From NCBI GenBank assembly GCA_007279945.1, contig QYPG01000006.1, positions 1 through 42,258 of the forward strand: a stretch of DNA of 42,258 bases, written 5' to 3'. Source of the stretch: Streptomycetaceae bacterium. GTDB taxonomy: Bacteria > Actinomycetota > Actinomycetes > Nanopelagicales > Nanopelagicaceae. The notes under the pieces are model-generated. The model had not been told where the DNA came from, searched no databases, and worked only from the letters and a program-made list of their open reading frames with translations. Below are positions 1 through 7,540 of this stretch, in pieces. Numbering within the stretch: position 1 is the first letter of the stretch; each line of letters starts with the position of its first letter. A program made the position numbers and the translations under genes.

Positions 1-1361
1 ACGTAATCCTCTAACTTCTTCTTATAAATCTCAGCTGCACGATCCTTTGTATCTCGCGCTCCCAAACGCATCCAACGCTCGTAATTATCGCTATTTGTTA
101 AAAATGGTCGGTAGAAACAGTCACGGAAGCGCTCCATAGTGTGGGCCGCGCCTAAGAAGTGACCGCCATGGCCAACTTCTAGGTGAGCATCAAAGGCTAG
201 AGATTCCACGTTGAATTCAAGGGGCGTGAACTCTGTCATCAGCGATTGCAGGATTTCGATATCGAGAATAAATTTTTCATAACAGGAAACCAGACCGCCC
301 TCTAACCAACCGGCAGTGTGCATCACCCAGTTAGTGCCAGATAAAAACGTTGGCATCATGGTCATCATCGTCTGGTAAGCAGACTGTGCATCAACGGTTT
401 GTGATGAGTTTAAGCCGCCGCCGCCACGAAATGGCAGGTTAAAACTGCGCGCAATTTGACCAGTACACAACAGGCCAATCCCTGATTCAGGTGTACCAAA
501 CTGTGGTGATCCAGATTGCATATCGATATTGGATAGAAATGATCCAAAGACAATTGGGCATCCTGGGTTGAGCGTTTGTGCGAGCGCAATTCCAGATAAG
601 GCTTCAGCGATTTGTTGTGCCAGCGTTGCGGGAATTGTCACTGGACTCATTGCGCCCATGAGTAAGAATGGAGTGACTACAACTGGTTGGCCTGCCAGAA
701 CATATTCGCGAAGAGAGTCAAGCATGCGATCATCCCAGCGCAAAGGAGAGTTGCAGTTGATCAGCGAGATGAGTGCTGGTGTTTCTTCAATAGCTGCACG
801 CCCACCGAAAATTATCTCAGACATCTTGATGACATCTTTAGCATTATCGGCAGTTACAACGTTGCCCATAAAGAACTTATCGGTCAGGGTAGCCGCCGCA
901 TATGCCATATCTAAATGTCGTGAATCTAGAGACAAATCATTTGGTTCGCAGACGACTCCACCAACGCTATCGAGAGCGTCATAAGACTGTGCTAACTTAC
1001 AAAAGTTTTCATAATCCTTAAATGTGGCATCGCGGCGAACATCGCCTTCGCGAACAAAGGGTGGACCATAGACGCCACCAAAGACCATTGAGTTGCCACC
1101 GATATGAACATTGTTCTTAGGATTTCTTGCGCGAAGATTAAATTCACTAGGGGCAAGGGCAACCTGCTTAAGGATCCAATCTGGATCAAACTTAACGTTG
1201 TCGCCTTCTACCGTCTGTCCGGCATCACGTAGTACATCGATGGCCCACGGGCTCATGAACTCAATGCCGATTTCAGAGACGATACGACGCCACCCAAGTG
1301 TGAGTGTTGCCATCGACTCTTCACTGAGGATTTCATAACGAGGCATCCGATTTTCAAACAT
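1..1361 (-). CDS. MttB/MtgB-family corrinoid methyltransferase (non-pyrrolysine), C-terminus cut by window edge
   Basis: The reverse frame is open from ATG at 1361 to the window edge, giving 453 codons of a family usually near 480-500 residues, so only the extreme C-terminus is missing. The protein shows MttB-family signatures such as SNIDMQSGSPQFGTPES and FRGGGGLNSSQTVDAQSAY. Family members move a methyl group from a quaternary or tertiary amine to a cob(I)alamin protein. True trimethylamine MttB reads through an in-frame amber codon as pyrrolysine. No in-frame TAG occurs here, so this belongs with the MtgB-like glycine betaine or proline betaine enzymes. The substrate cannot be read from sequence; glycine betaine is inferred from the dimethylglycine-dehydrogenase-like gene at 15842-18361. 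An AAGGAG ribosome site at 1368-1373, 6 bases from the ATG, supports the start. It is divergent from iclR across a palindrome-bearing spacer. Confidence 0.88.
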   Translation of the reverse strand, partial: MFENRMPRYEILSEESMATLTLGWRRIVSEIGIEFMSPWAIDVLRDAGQTVEGDNVKFDPDWILKQVALAPSEFNLRARNPKNNVHIGGNSMVFGGVYGPPFVREGDVRRDATFKDYENFCKLAQSYDALDSVGGVVCEPNDLSLDSRHLDMAYAAATLTDKFFMGNVVTADNAKDVIKMSEIIFGGRAAIEETPALISLINCNSPLRWDDRMLDSLREYVLAGQPVVVTPFLLMGAMSPVTIPATLAQQIAEALSGIALAQTLNPGCPIVFGSFLSNIDMQSGSPQFGTPESGIGLLCTGQIARSFNLPFRGGGGLNSSQTVDAQSAYQTMMTMMPTFLSGTNWVMHTAGWLEGGLVSCYEKFILDIEILQSLMTEFTPLEFNVESLAFDAHLEVGHGGHFLGAAHTMERFRDCFYRPFLTNSDNYERWMRLGARDTKDRAAEIYKKKLEDY

Positions 1362-1380
1362 GTGACACTCCTTGCGCCTA

Positions 1381-1410
1381 TTGACCTTTGGACACGTACG
1401 AGAATACCCT
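1381..1410 (+). promoter_or_regulatory. Putative iclR promoter
   Basis: TTGACC at 1381-1386 and TACCCT at 1405-1410 are separated by 18 bases and lie upstream of the iclR start at 1464. On the opposite strand TATTCT (complement of 1401-1406) could be the -10 of the divergent methyltransferase gene, with no clear -35. These assignments are motif-based only. Confidence 0.4.
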
Positions 1411-1417
1411 TAGATAG

Positions 1418-1444
1418 TGGAACAGTGGTTCCATATTATGGAAC
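1418..1444. promoter_or_regulatory. Palindromic operator, likely IclR-family site
   Basis: GTTCCATATTATGGAAC at 1428-1444 is a perfect inverted repeat with 7-base arms and a 3-base centre. A third half-site, TGGAAC at 1418-1423, forms a second, overlapping inverted repeat with GTTCC at 1428-1432. IclR-family proteins typically bind such palindromes next to their own gene. The site lies just after the predicted iclR promoter and upstream of the divergent methyltransferase promoter, so it could control both. That the neighbouring IclR protein is the binder is inference from position. Confidence 0.65.
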
Positions 1445-1463
1445 ACTCTGGAAGGGGTCGGTG

Positions 1464-2225
1464 ATGAGTGAGTTAGTTACTGGCACGCAGGCAATTGATC
1501 GCGCCAGCGCACTTCTTATTCATATTTTGGAATGCTCTACCCCGCCACTTTTATCAGAGCTCTCACGCTCGCATGAGATTCCCAAGAGCACAACATCGCG
1601 CATGTTAAGCGCGCTAGAGCGCCAAGGTTTAATTCGCCGAGATCGCAATGGTGCATATATTGCTGGTGATGTTTTATCAACCTTTGCGCGTTCGCAAAAT
1701 CACGACTCTGTATTAGTTGCACGTATGCACACAGTTTTGGAAAAGTTGGCTCACACGACTGGTGAAACGGCAAACCTGGCTGTATCAAGTAATGGCGAGA
1801 TGAAGCTTATTGATCAAGCAGATGGACATTACTTATTGGGTGCAACAAATTGGGTAGGAAAGCGAATTCCATTTCATGCATCTGCACTTGGTAAAATACT
1901 CTTAGCTTACGGTGTCGCAACAATACCTATGGGTCGACTTGAAAAACTAGCTTCTAAAACAATTACATCCAGACCGCGTTTGCTCGTTGAACTCGAAGTT
2001 GTCCGTAAAAAGGGTTACGCAATAATTATTGACGAGCTAGAGGATGGTTTAGTCGCTGTAGCCGCACCTATTCGCGAGAATGATGGGCGCGTTGTCGGTG
2101 CAATTTCAATCTCTGGTCCGTCACCTCGATTGACCCAGAAAGATTTAGCAAAGATCGGTGACCTCATCATCGAAGAGATCCACACACTCCAGTCAAATAA
2201 TGAAGGAAAGATAGGTGCAGCATGA
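1464..2225 (+). CDS. IclR-family transcriptional regulator
   Basis: This 253-residue protein has an N-terminal winged helix-turn-helix (about residues 8-65, including LSELSRSHEIPKSTTSRML) followed by an IclR effector-binding domain (about 80-245). The frame is open from an ATG at 1362, but that start would place the operator and promoter inside the gene. ATG 1464, preceded by GAAGGGG at 1451-1457, gives the normal family length and is preferred. Its stop overlaps the corrinoid-protein start as ATGA, so it is the first gene of the corrinoid operon. It is the obvious candidate regulator of both the operon and the divergent methyltransferase gene. The effector is unknown; a methylated amine or its product is plausible. 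Confidence 0.9.
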   Translation: MSELVTGTQAIDRASALLIHILECSTPPLLSELSRSHEIPKSTTSRMLSALERQGLIRRDRNGAYIAGDVLSTFARSQNHDSVLVARMHTVLEKLAHTTGETANLAVSSNGEMKLIDQADGHYLLGATNWVGKRIPFHASALGKILLAYGVATIPMGRLEKLASKTITSRPRLLVELEVVRKKGYAIIIDELEDGLVAVAAPIRENDGRVVGAISISGPSPRLTQKDLAKIGDLIIEEIHTLQSNNEGKIGAA

Positions 2226-2887
2226 CTCATGACGACATCCTCAAGGCGCTCTTTGACGAGACCTTAGTTGGAAATGCTCCAGCCGTATTAGAGCTCACCA
2301 ATCAGGGCATCGCCGACGGCATGACACCTAGCGCTATCCTCTTTGACGCCTTAATCCCAGCTCTTGAAGAAGTTGGCGCACGTTTTGAGCGCGGAGATTT
2401 CTTTGTACCAGAGATGCTTATCTCTGGTAAAGCGATGTCGGGTGCACTCAATGTTTTGCGACCATTACTTGCAGAGACTGGAGCTGAGACCGTTGGAACG
2501 TACTTAATGGGTACTGTTAAAGGCGATGTTCACGATATCGGCAAAAACCTCGTGAATATCATGCTTGAAGGCGCTGGTTTCGAGGTGATTGATCTAGGAG
2601 TACAAGTTGCTCCAGAGAAGTTTGTGGCTGCAATTATTGAACATAAGCCAGATATCGTCGGTATGTCAGCATTTTTAACAACAACGATGCCGATGTTTAA
2701 AGTCAATATTCACGAAATTACTAAGGCCGGACTTCGCGACCAAGTAATAATCATGGTGGGCGGGGCACCTGTAACACAGGAATATGCCGATGTTGTGGGT
2801 GCCGATGGATTTGCCGCTGATGCATCTACTGCTGTGCGTATTGCTAAAGATTTAATATCTAAAAAACGCGCATCGGTCTCTGCTTAA
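2222..2887 (+). CDS. Corrinoid (B12-binding) methyltransferase protein, MtbC/MtgC type
   Basis: This 221-residue protein has the two-part fold of small corrinoid carriers: a helical cap (about residues 1-90) and a Rossmann B12-binding domain (about 95-215). The cobalamin signature GDVHDIG is at 101-107, with His104 the expected lower axial ligand, and GGAPVT lies further on. It matches the usual length of MtbC, MttC and MtgC proteins. The cobalt accepts a methyl group from the amine methyltransferase and gives it to THF through the pterin protein at 4177-5052. It could also serve homocysteine methylation by the protein at 26136-27014. The start overlaps the iclR stop by 4 bases. It is cytosolic and requires activation to Co(I). 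Confidence 0.93.
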   Translation: MTHDDILKALFDETLVGNAPAVLELTNQGIADGMTPSAILFDALIPALEEVGARFERGDFFVPEMLISGKAMSGALNVLRPLLAETGAETVGTYLMGTVKGDVHDIGKNLVNIMLEGAGFEVIDLGVQVAPEKFVAAIIEHKPDIVGMSAFLTTTMPMFKVNIHEITKAGLRDQVIIMVGGAPVTQEYADVVGADGFAADASTAVRIAKDLISKKRASVSA

Positions 2888-2895
2888 ACTCCATC

Positions 2896-3270
2896 ATGTT
2901 AAAGAAACTTCTGCCCCTTGTTGAGCATGCAGTAAAGAAGCCTGTATGGGACTGTCGCATGTGTGGACAGTGTGTTCTGCATTCAACAGGTATGACCTGT
3001 CCTATGACGTGTCCCAAGACTCTGCGAAACGGTCCTTGTGGCGGAGTTCGTGAAAATGGTAACTGCGAAGTAATTCCTGAGATGCAATGCATCTGGGTAA
3101 AAGCCTACGATCGAACTGTTTCATTGCCTTTACCAAAAGTCTGGAAAGAGCACTACAACGAGCTTCGACCACCTGTAGACATGCAGCTACAAGGAACATC
3201 GTCGTGGATAAATTTAGTGACAAAACGTGATCAGCAGGTTCCTGCTGGTTGGTCAGTCGGTAAGCACTAA
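2896..3270 (+). CDS. MTHFR C-terminal zinc-domain protein, MetV-like
   Basis: This 124-residue protein is dominated by a Cys-rich segment: CRMCGQC, then SCP-like motifs MTCPMTCPK, NGPCGG and NGNCEV, ending near QCIWV. This is the zinc-binding domain found at the C-terminus of some methylenetetrahydrofolate reductases and in the MetV partner of acetogen MetF. It is shorter than acetogen MetV proteins (about 200 residues). It lies 8 bases after the corrinoid gene and overlaps metF by one base (TAATG), so the two are probably made in equal amounts and act as a complex. Electron transfer to MetF is known for acetogen MetVF; whether this short form does the same is inference. Confidence 0.82.
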   Translation: MLKKLLPLVEHAVKKPVWDCRMCGQCVLHSTGMTCPMTCPKTLRNGPCGGVRENGNCEVIPEMQCIWVKAYDRTVSLPLPKVWKEHYNELRPPVDMQLQGTSSWINLVTKRDQQVPAGWSVGKH

Positions 3271-4172
3271 TGTCAATCTTGCGCGAAAAATTAGAGAATA
3301 CTTCTGAGCGTGTTTTCACCGCTGAATTTCCATCTATCGATGGCGGTGGAATGGATTCCGTTATTAAAAACGCCGCACGACTCGCGCCTTGGTTCGATGC
3401 GGTTAATGCCACAGATAATCCTGCAGCTCATGCGCATACATCTAATACAACAACCGCAATTGCCATGAAGATGCATGGCTTAGAGCCCATCATGCAAATT
3501 GTCTGCCGTGACAAAAATCGTATTGCGATTCAAGCCGACATGATCGGTGCATCTCTACATGGAATTACTAACCTCTCGTTATTGACCGGAGACGATGTAA
3601 CGGCTGGAGATGAACCAGAGGCGCGTCGAGTCTTTGACGTTGATAGTGCCCAAGCCATCAACATGGCGCGAATTATGGCTAACGGCACCTACTTATCGGG
3701 TCGAAAAATCAATCCGGCTCCAGATTTTTATATAGGTGCAGTTGAAAATTCCGCCGCTCCCCCATTTGATTACCGAATTCAGCGCGCCCTGAAGAAGCAC
3801 CGTGCAGGTGCCCAGTTCTTGCAACTACAAATCTGTTATCACCCTGAACGCCTTGAAGCCTTCTGTAAAGGCGTTGCAGAAGTTGCACCTGATTTAAAAC
3901 TTATACCGACCATCGTTTTGATGAAAGGCGCCAAAGGGTTGGCCTTTATGAATGACAAGGTCCCTGGCATTGACGTACCTACCGACGTTTTAGCTCGAGC
4001 AAGTGGTGCGAGTGATCCTGCTCAAGAGGTTTATAACTTAACTCTAGAGCTCGCCCAGCATGCCTTGTCATTACCGGGTGTGCGCGGGCTTCATGTGACT
4101 GACTTTAGACATGATGAAACGCTCGATCTTTTCATGAACGACTTAGGCCAAACACCGAAACGACAGGGGTAA
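3270..4172 (+). CDS. metF: 5,10-methylenetetrahydrofolate reductase
   Basis: The 300-residue protein is a single-domain MetF TIM barrel that binds FAD and folate. FTAEFPS near residues 16-22 matches the start of the fold, with Glu19 at the expected catalytic acid position. The pattern VNATDNPAAHAH followed by a GITNLSLLTGDD segment is typical of the family. MetF interconverts methylene-THF and methyl-THF. Among methyl-transfer genes it could run in the oxidative direction, carrying methyl groups taken from amines toward formyl-THF, or in the reductive direction to feed methionine synthesis. It is translationally coupled to the MetV-like gene by a TAATG junction. Confidence 0.93.
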   Translation: MSILREKLENTSERVFTAEFPSIDGGGMDSVIKNAARLAPWFDAVNATDNPAAHAHTSNTTTAIAMKMHGLEPIMQIVCRDKNRIAIQADMIGASLHGITNLSLLTGDDVTAGDEPEARRVFDVDSAQAINMARIMANGTYLSGRKINPAPDFYIGAVENSAAPPFDYRIQRALKKHRAGAQFLQLQICYHPERLEAFCKGVAEVAPDLKLIPTIVLMKGAKGLAFMNDKVPGIDVPTDVLARASGASDPAQEVYNLTLELAQHALSLPGVRGLHVTDFRHDETLDLFMNDLGQTPKRQG

Positions 4173-4176
4173 CACA

Positions 4177-5052
4177 GTGCACACCGTTCTCACTTCACCG
4201 GGTCAGACCGTAACCATCGGTCATGATCAGCCATTTTGTATTATCGGTGAGCGCATTAACCCAACGGGTCGCAAAAAGTTTCAACTACAGCTTCGTGAGG
4301 GTGATTTATCTGCCATTGAAAAAGATGTAGTTGATCAAATCGCCGGTGGAGCTAATGTTCTAGACGTCAACATGGGCGTACCGCTTACTGATGAGCCTGC
4401 CCTTTTAGGAAAAGCAATCACTCTGATTCAAAGCATCTCAGATATCCCTATCTGCATCGACTCATCAATTATCGAGGCGTTACAAGTCGGGCTTGAGACG
4501 TATCAAGGTAAAGCGTTAGTAAACAGTGTTACAGGCGAAGATGATCGCATGGACTTAGTTTTGCCACTTATCAAAAAGCATGGTGCTGCCATCATCGCGC
4601 TACCTAACGATGAGACTGGTATTCCTGCAACGGCAGCAGAGCGAATGATCATTACTGAGAAGATTGTTCGTGCAGTAGAAAAACATGGAATCCCACTTGA
4701 AGATTTAGTGATTGATCCACTTGCGATGACTGTCGGAGCTGACCCTGAGGCCGTAAAAATTACGCTGGAAACTATCTACTTAATCCGCGAAAAATGGGGC
4801 CTGAATATGACATTAGGAGCTTCAAATATCTCCTTTGGTCTGCCTTATCGCCATGCAATCAATGCCGCATTCTTACCAGCTGCGATGTCACATGGTTTAA
4901 CAAGTGCGGTTATGGATTCACGTACTCCGCTTATCGTTGAATCTGTACGTGCAGCGGACTTGTTGCTCGGCTTAGATCCATGGGGATCAAATTGGATCAC
5001 ACGTTTTAGAGCACTTGAAGCTGCAAAAGCTGCGGAAGGTACTGGTGCATAA
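4177..5052 (+). CDS. Methyltetrahydrofolate:corrinoid methyltransferase, MtgA/AcsE-like
   Basis: The 291-residue protein is a pterin-binding TIM barrel of the dihydropteroate-synthase superfamily. It shows GERINPTG near residues 24-31, LDVNMGVP near 62-70 and GASNISFGLP in the last third. This fits the family's usual 260-290 residues and the methyl-THF branch rather than folate-synthesis FolP. It transfers methyl between the corrinoid protein and tetrahydrofolate. In MtgABC systems this yields methyl-THF; in split methionine synthases it runs the other way. It begins with GTG at 4177, 4 bases after metF, behind AGGGG. GGAAGG near its 3' end (5034-5039) may serve the next gene. Confidence 0.92.
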   Translation: MHTVLTSPGQTVTIGHDQPFCIIGERINPTGRKKFQLQLREGDLSAIEKDVVDQIAGGANVLDVNMGVPLTDEPALLGKAITLIQSISDIPICIDSSIIEALQVGLETYQGKALVNSVTGEDDRMDLVLPLIKKHGAAIIALPNDETGIPATAAERMIITEKIVRAVEKHGIPLEDLVIDPLAMTVGADPEAVKITLETIYLIREKWGLNMTLGASNISFGLPYRHAINAAFLPAAMSHGLTSAVMDSRTPLIVESVRAADLLLGLDPWGSNWITRFRALEAAKAAEGTGA

Positions 5053-5054
5053 AA

Positions 5055-6959
5055 ATTAGCAAAAAAGAGCTTGACCCTTCACTCGTACCTGCACACGATG
5101 GCACTGGACGAGTCAAGCTTGCCTTTAGATCTTTAGAAAAAGATAACTCGGTTGCATCTGAAAAAACGATTACGGTACCTACTGGAGTCAGCGCATTTGA
5201 TGCTGCCTCATGGAATGGCATTGCCATTGATTCAACATGTGGCGGATACGGAACATGCAAGAAATGTAAAGTGAAAATTACCGATGGCAACGTTGAGCCA
5301 TCAAAGTTAGATTTTAGAGCTTTTACCGAAACGGAAATAAAACAGGGATGGCGTCTGGCCTGTTTGGTTCGCACAAGTACTGATATCTCAGTTGATGTTC
5401 CACCATTAACTACACGCCCCAAAGCAGCGACCGTCGGCGTTGGTCGCCAAGTTATTTTGCGACCTGCCGTTCAAAAGCGATATGTGGAGCTTGAAGAGCC
5501 TACGCTGCACGATCAACGCACCGATATCGTTCGTTTATTTGATGCAATCGATGACATCGAGGGTACGGCTTCACTTGCAGCCATGCGCAATATTCCACGA
5601 GTTATGCGAGCGGCTAACTTTAAAGTGACTGCAGTCTTTGTAGATCAAGAATTCATTGATATCGAAGCCGGTGACACCACCGGGTTTCGTCATGGAATCG
5701 CTTACGACTTAGGAACAACTACAGTTGTTGCAACGTTGCTAGATTTAAATACCGGTACACCTTTAGCCGTTAAATCGATGCTCAATAAGCAGCAGCCATT
5801 TGGCGCTGATGTAATCACTCGTATTAGTGCAACTATGTTAGATCCCAATGCCCTTGAGAAACTGAGCTCGTTGGCTCAGGAAACCTTGAATCAATTGACT
5901 CAAGAGGTCTGCATTGAGGCTGGAATAAGCCCACTTCACGTGTATGAAATCGCAATCGCAGGAAATGCAACGATGAATCATTTGTTATTAGGTATCGATC
6001 CAGAGGCCTTAGGTGTTGCACCCTTCATCATGTCCTCTGCTGATTTTCCTGATGTCAATGCCGCCGAGATTGGTATCGAAATTCACCCACGAGCTAAAGC
6101 AGTCATCCTGCCCTCACTTGGCGCCTATGTTGGAGGAGACATTATCGCTGGAGCCCTTGCATCGGGTATGGATCGTGACAAACGTCTGCGCTTATTCATT
6201 GATGTGGGTACAAACTGTGAAATCGTCTTGGGCGATGGTGAAAAGATTCTAGCTACTGCCGCACCGGCTGGTCCTGCTTTTGAAGCTGCGAGTATTAAGT
6301 GTGGTGTTCGGGCGGCATCGGGTGCCATTGAAACAATTAAAATTACCGATGGTCAAATAATTATTGGAACAATTGATGATGCCCCTGCAGTTGGAATCTG
6401 TGGTTCTGGCTTAGTAGATGCCTGCGCATCACTTGTAGGTGTTGGTTTGCTCGATCACTCAGGGCGATTTGTTACTGATGAGATTGCGCGAGACGTTGCA
6501 CCAACTTTGGCCGATCGCTTATTAGAGCGCGAAGGCGAACGAGTATTTGTTCTGACGTGGAGCAAAGAAGTGGGTGACTTGAGTGACTGTGTATTTTTAA
6601 CACAGCGAGATGTCCGTGAACTTCAATTTGCTAAAGCTGCCATTGCTACAGGTTGGGCCTTACTACTTGAAGAGTTTGGTGTTGCAGAGTCTGAAATCCA
6701 ACAGGTTTTACTAGCGGGCTCATTTGGTTCCTACTTATCCCCTGCATCGGCAATAAAGATTGGCTTAGTGCCAAAGCTCTCGGTCATGCGCATTATGTCT
6801 GCCGGTAACGTCGCAGGTGAAGGCGCAAAGATGGTTTTGTTATCTGCTCAAGAGCGACATGGAGCTAACGCGCTTCTTGAAGAGATTGATTACGTAGAAC
6901 TCTCTGATCGCACAGATTTTAATGACAAGTTTGTAGATCGACTAGCTTTCCCAGTATGA
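5055..6959 (+). CDS. Corrinoid activation protein, RACo/RamA-like ASKHA ATPase with ferredoxin domain
   Basis: This protein reductively reactivates Co(II) corrinoid to Co(I) using ATP. From ATT at 5055 it has 634 residues: an N-terminal [2Fe-2S] plant-type ferredoxin domain with CGGYGTCKKC (CX5CX2C) and a later Cys in WRLACLV, then an ASKHA ATPase half with AYDLGTTTVVATLL, FIDVGTNCEIVLGDG and LLAGSFGSYLSP (DUF4445 type). The first ATG in frame is 5271, which would delete three ferredoxin cysteines, so the true start must be upstream. No ATG, GTG or TTG exists in frame between the upstream stop (5016-5018) and those cysteines. ATT at 5055, 15 bases after GGAAGG and 2 bases after the mtgA stop, is the best choice but is uncertain. 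Confidence 0.88.
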   Translation: MSKKELDPSLVPAHDGTGRVKLAFRSLEKDNSVASEKTITVPTGVSAFDAASWNGIAIDSTCGGYGTCKKCKVKITDGNVEPSKLDFRAFTETEIKQGWRLACLVRTSTDISVDVPPLTTRPKAATVGVGRQVILRPAVQKRYVELEEPTLHDQRTDIVRLFDAIDDIEGTASLAAMRNIPRVMRAANFKVTAVFVDQEFIDIEAGDTTGFRHGIAYDLGTTTVVATLLDLNTGTPLAVKSMLNKQQPFGADVITRISATMLDPNALEKLSSLAQETLNQLTQEVCIEAGISPLHVYEIAIAGNATMNHLLLGIDPEALGVAPFIMSSADFPDVNAAEIGIEIHPRAKAVILPSLGAYVGGDIIAGALASGMDRDKRLRLFIDVGTNCEIVLGDGEKILATAAPAGPAFEAASIKCGVRAASGAIETIKITDGQIIIGTIDDAPAVGICGSGLVDACASLVGVGLLDHSGRFVTDEIARDVAPTLADRLLEREGERVFVLTWSKEVGDLSDCVFLTQRDVRELQFAKAAIATGWALLLEEFGVAESEIQQVLLAGSFGSYLSPASAIKIGLVPKLSVMRIMSAGNVAGEGAKMVLLSAQERHGANALLEEIDYVELSDRTDFNDKFVDRLAFPV

Positions 6960-7540
6960 GTATTGGCATCGTAGCGTGCGGTGCATTGGCTACGCATATC
7001 AGCGACATAGTTACCGAGAATGCCCTGGATGTGGTTATTTATCCACTTCCGCCACTGCTTCATAACCGCCCCGAGAAAATCGCTGGTGAGGTTGATGCCC
7101 TGCTGAAAGAGATTAAGGACAAACACTCCAAGTGCGCAGTTGCCTATGCCGATTGCGGAACGTATGGGGCACTCGATACCGTAATTGCAGAACACGGCGT
7201 CGAACGATTAGGCGGTAACCATTGTTATGACATTTTCGCAGGTACTAAAAAGATTGCAGCAATAATGGAGTCCGATGCTGGTACTTATTTTCTTACTGAC
7301 TTTCTTGTTAAATCCTTTCACCGAAGCGTCATCGTTGAACTCGGACTAGATAAGCGACCTGAATTACGCGATGACTATTTCAAAAATTATTCGCGCGTTA
7401 TCTGGTTGGCGCAACAGCCCACAGATGAATTGAAAGAATTAGCTCACCAAGCCGCACAAGAAATCGGTCTACCGCTTGAAATCGATAACGTAGGCTATGG
7501 GAAATTAAATGAGCAAGTACTCGAGTTACTGGGTAACTAG
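6956..7540 (+). CDS. DUF1638 protein of the corrinoid methyltransferase cluster
   Basis: This 194-residue protein resembles the DUF1638 family, with an N-terminal IGIVACGALA, a YADCG motif near the middle and conserved Cys and His in GGNHCYDIF. I cannot assign a reaction. In other genomes the family sits beside methylamine or betaine methyltransferase genes, so a role in methyl transfer or corrinoid handling is inferred from context. It overlaps the activator gene by 4 bases (ATGA) and ends the plus-strand operon. Its last 15 bases overlap the end of the convergent formate dehydrogenase gene. Confidence 0.75.
   Translation: MSIGIVACGALATHISDIVTENALDVVIYPLPPLLHNRPEKIAGEVDALLKEIKDKHSKCAVAYADCGTYGALDTVIAEHGVERLGGNHCYDIFAGTKKIAAIMESDAGTYFLTDFLVKSFHRSVIVELGLDKRPELRDDYFKNYSRVIWLAQQPTDELKELAHQAAQEIGLPLEIDNVGYGKLNEQVLELLGN

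Noticed and set aside
529..984. Plus-strand open frames within 529-1338
   Set aside because: They lie opposite the methyltransferase gene, have no recognisable domain and show composition expected of antisense shadows.
1..1361. Pyrrolysine-containing trimethylamine methyltransferase
   Set aside because: No in-frame TAG occurs in the 453 visible codons; the frame is uninterrupted, so it belongs to the non-pyrrolysine branch.
5050..5070. A-AAA-AAG slippery heptamer (5061-5067) just after mtgA, suggesting programmed frameshifting into the activator gene
   Set aside because: The mtgA stop at 5050-5052 comes before the heptamer and mtgA already ends at family length, so ribosomes in that frame would never reach it. 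The A-run is part of the activator's own coding sequence.
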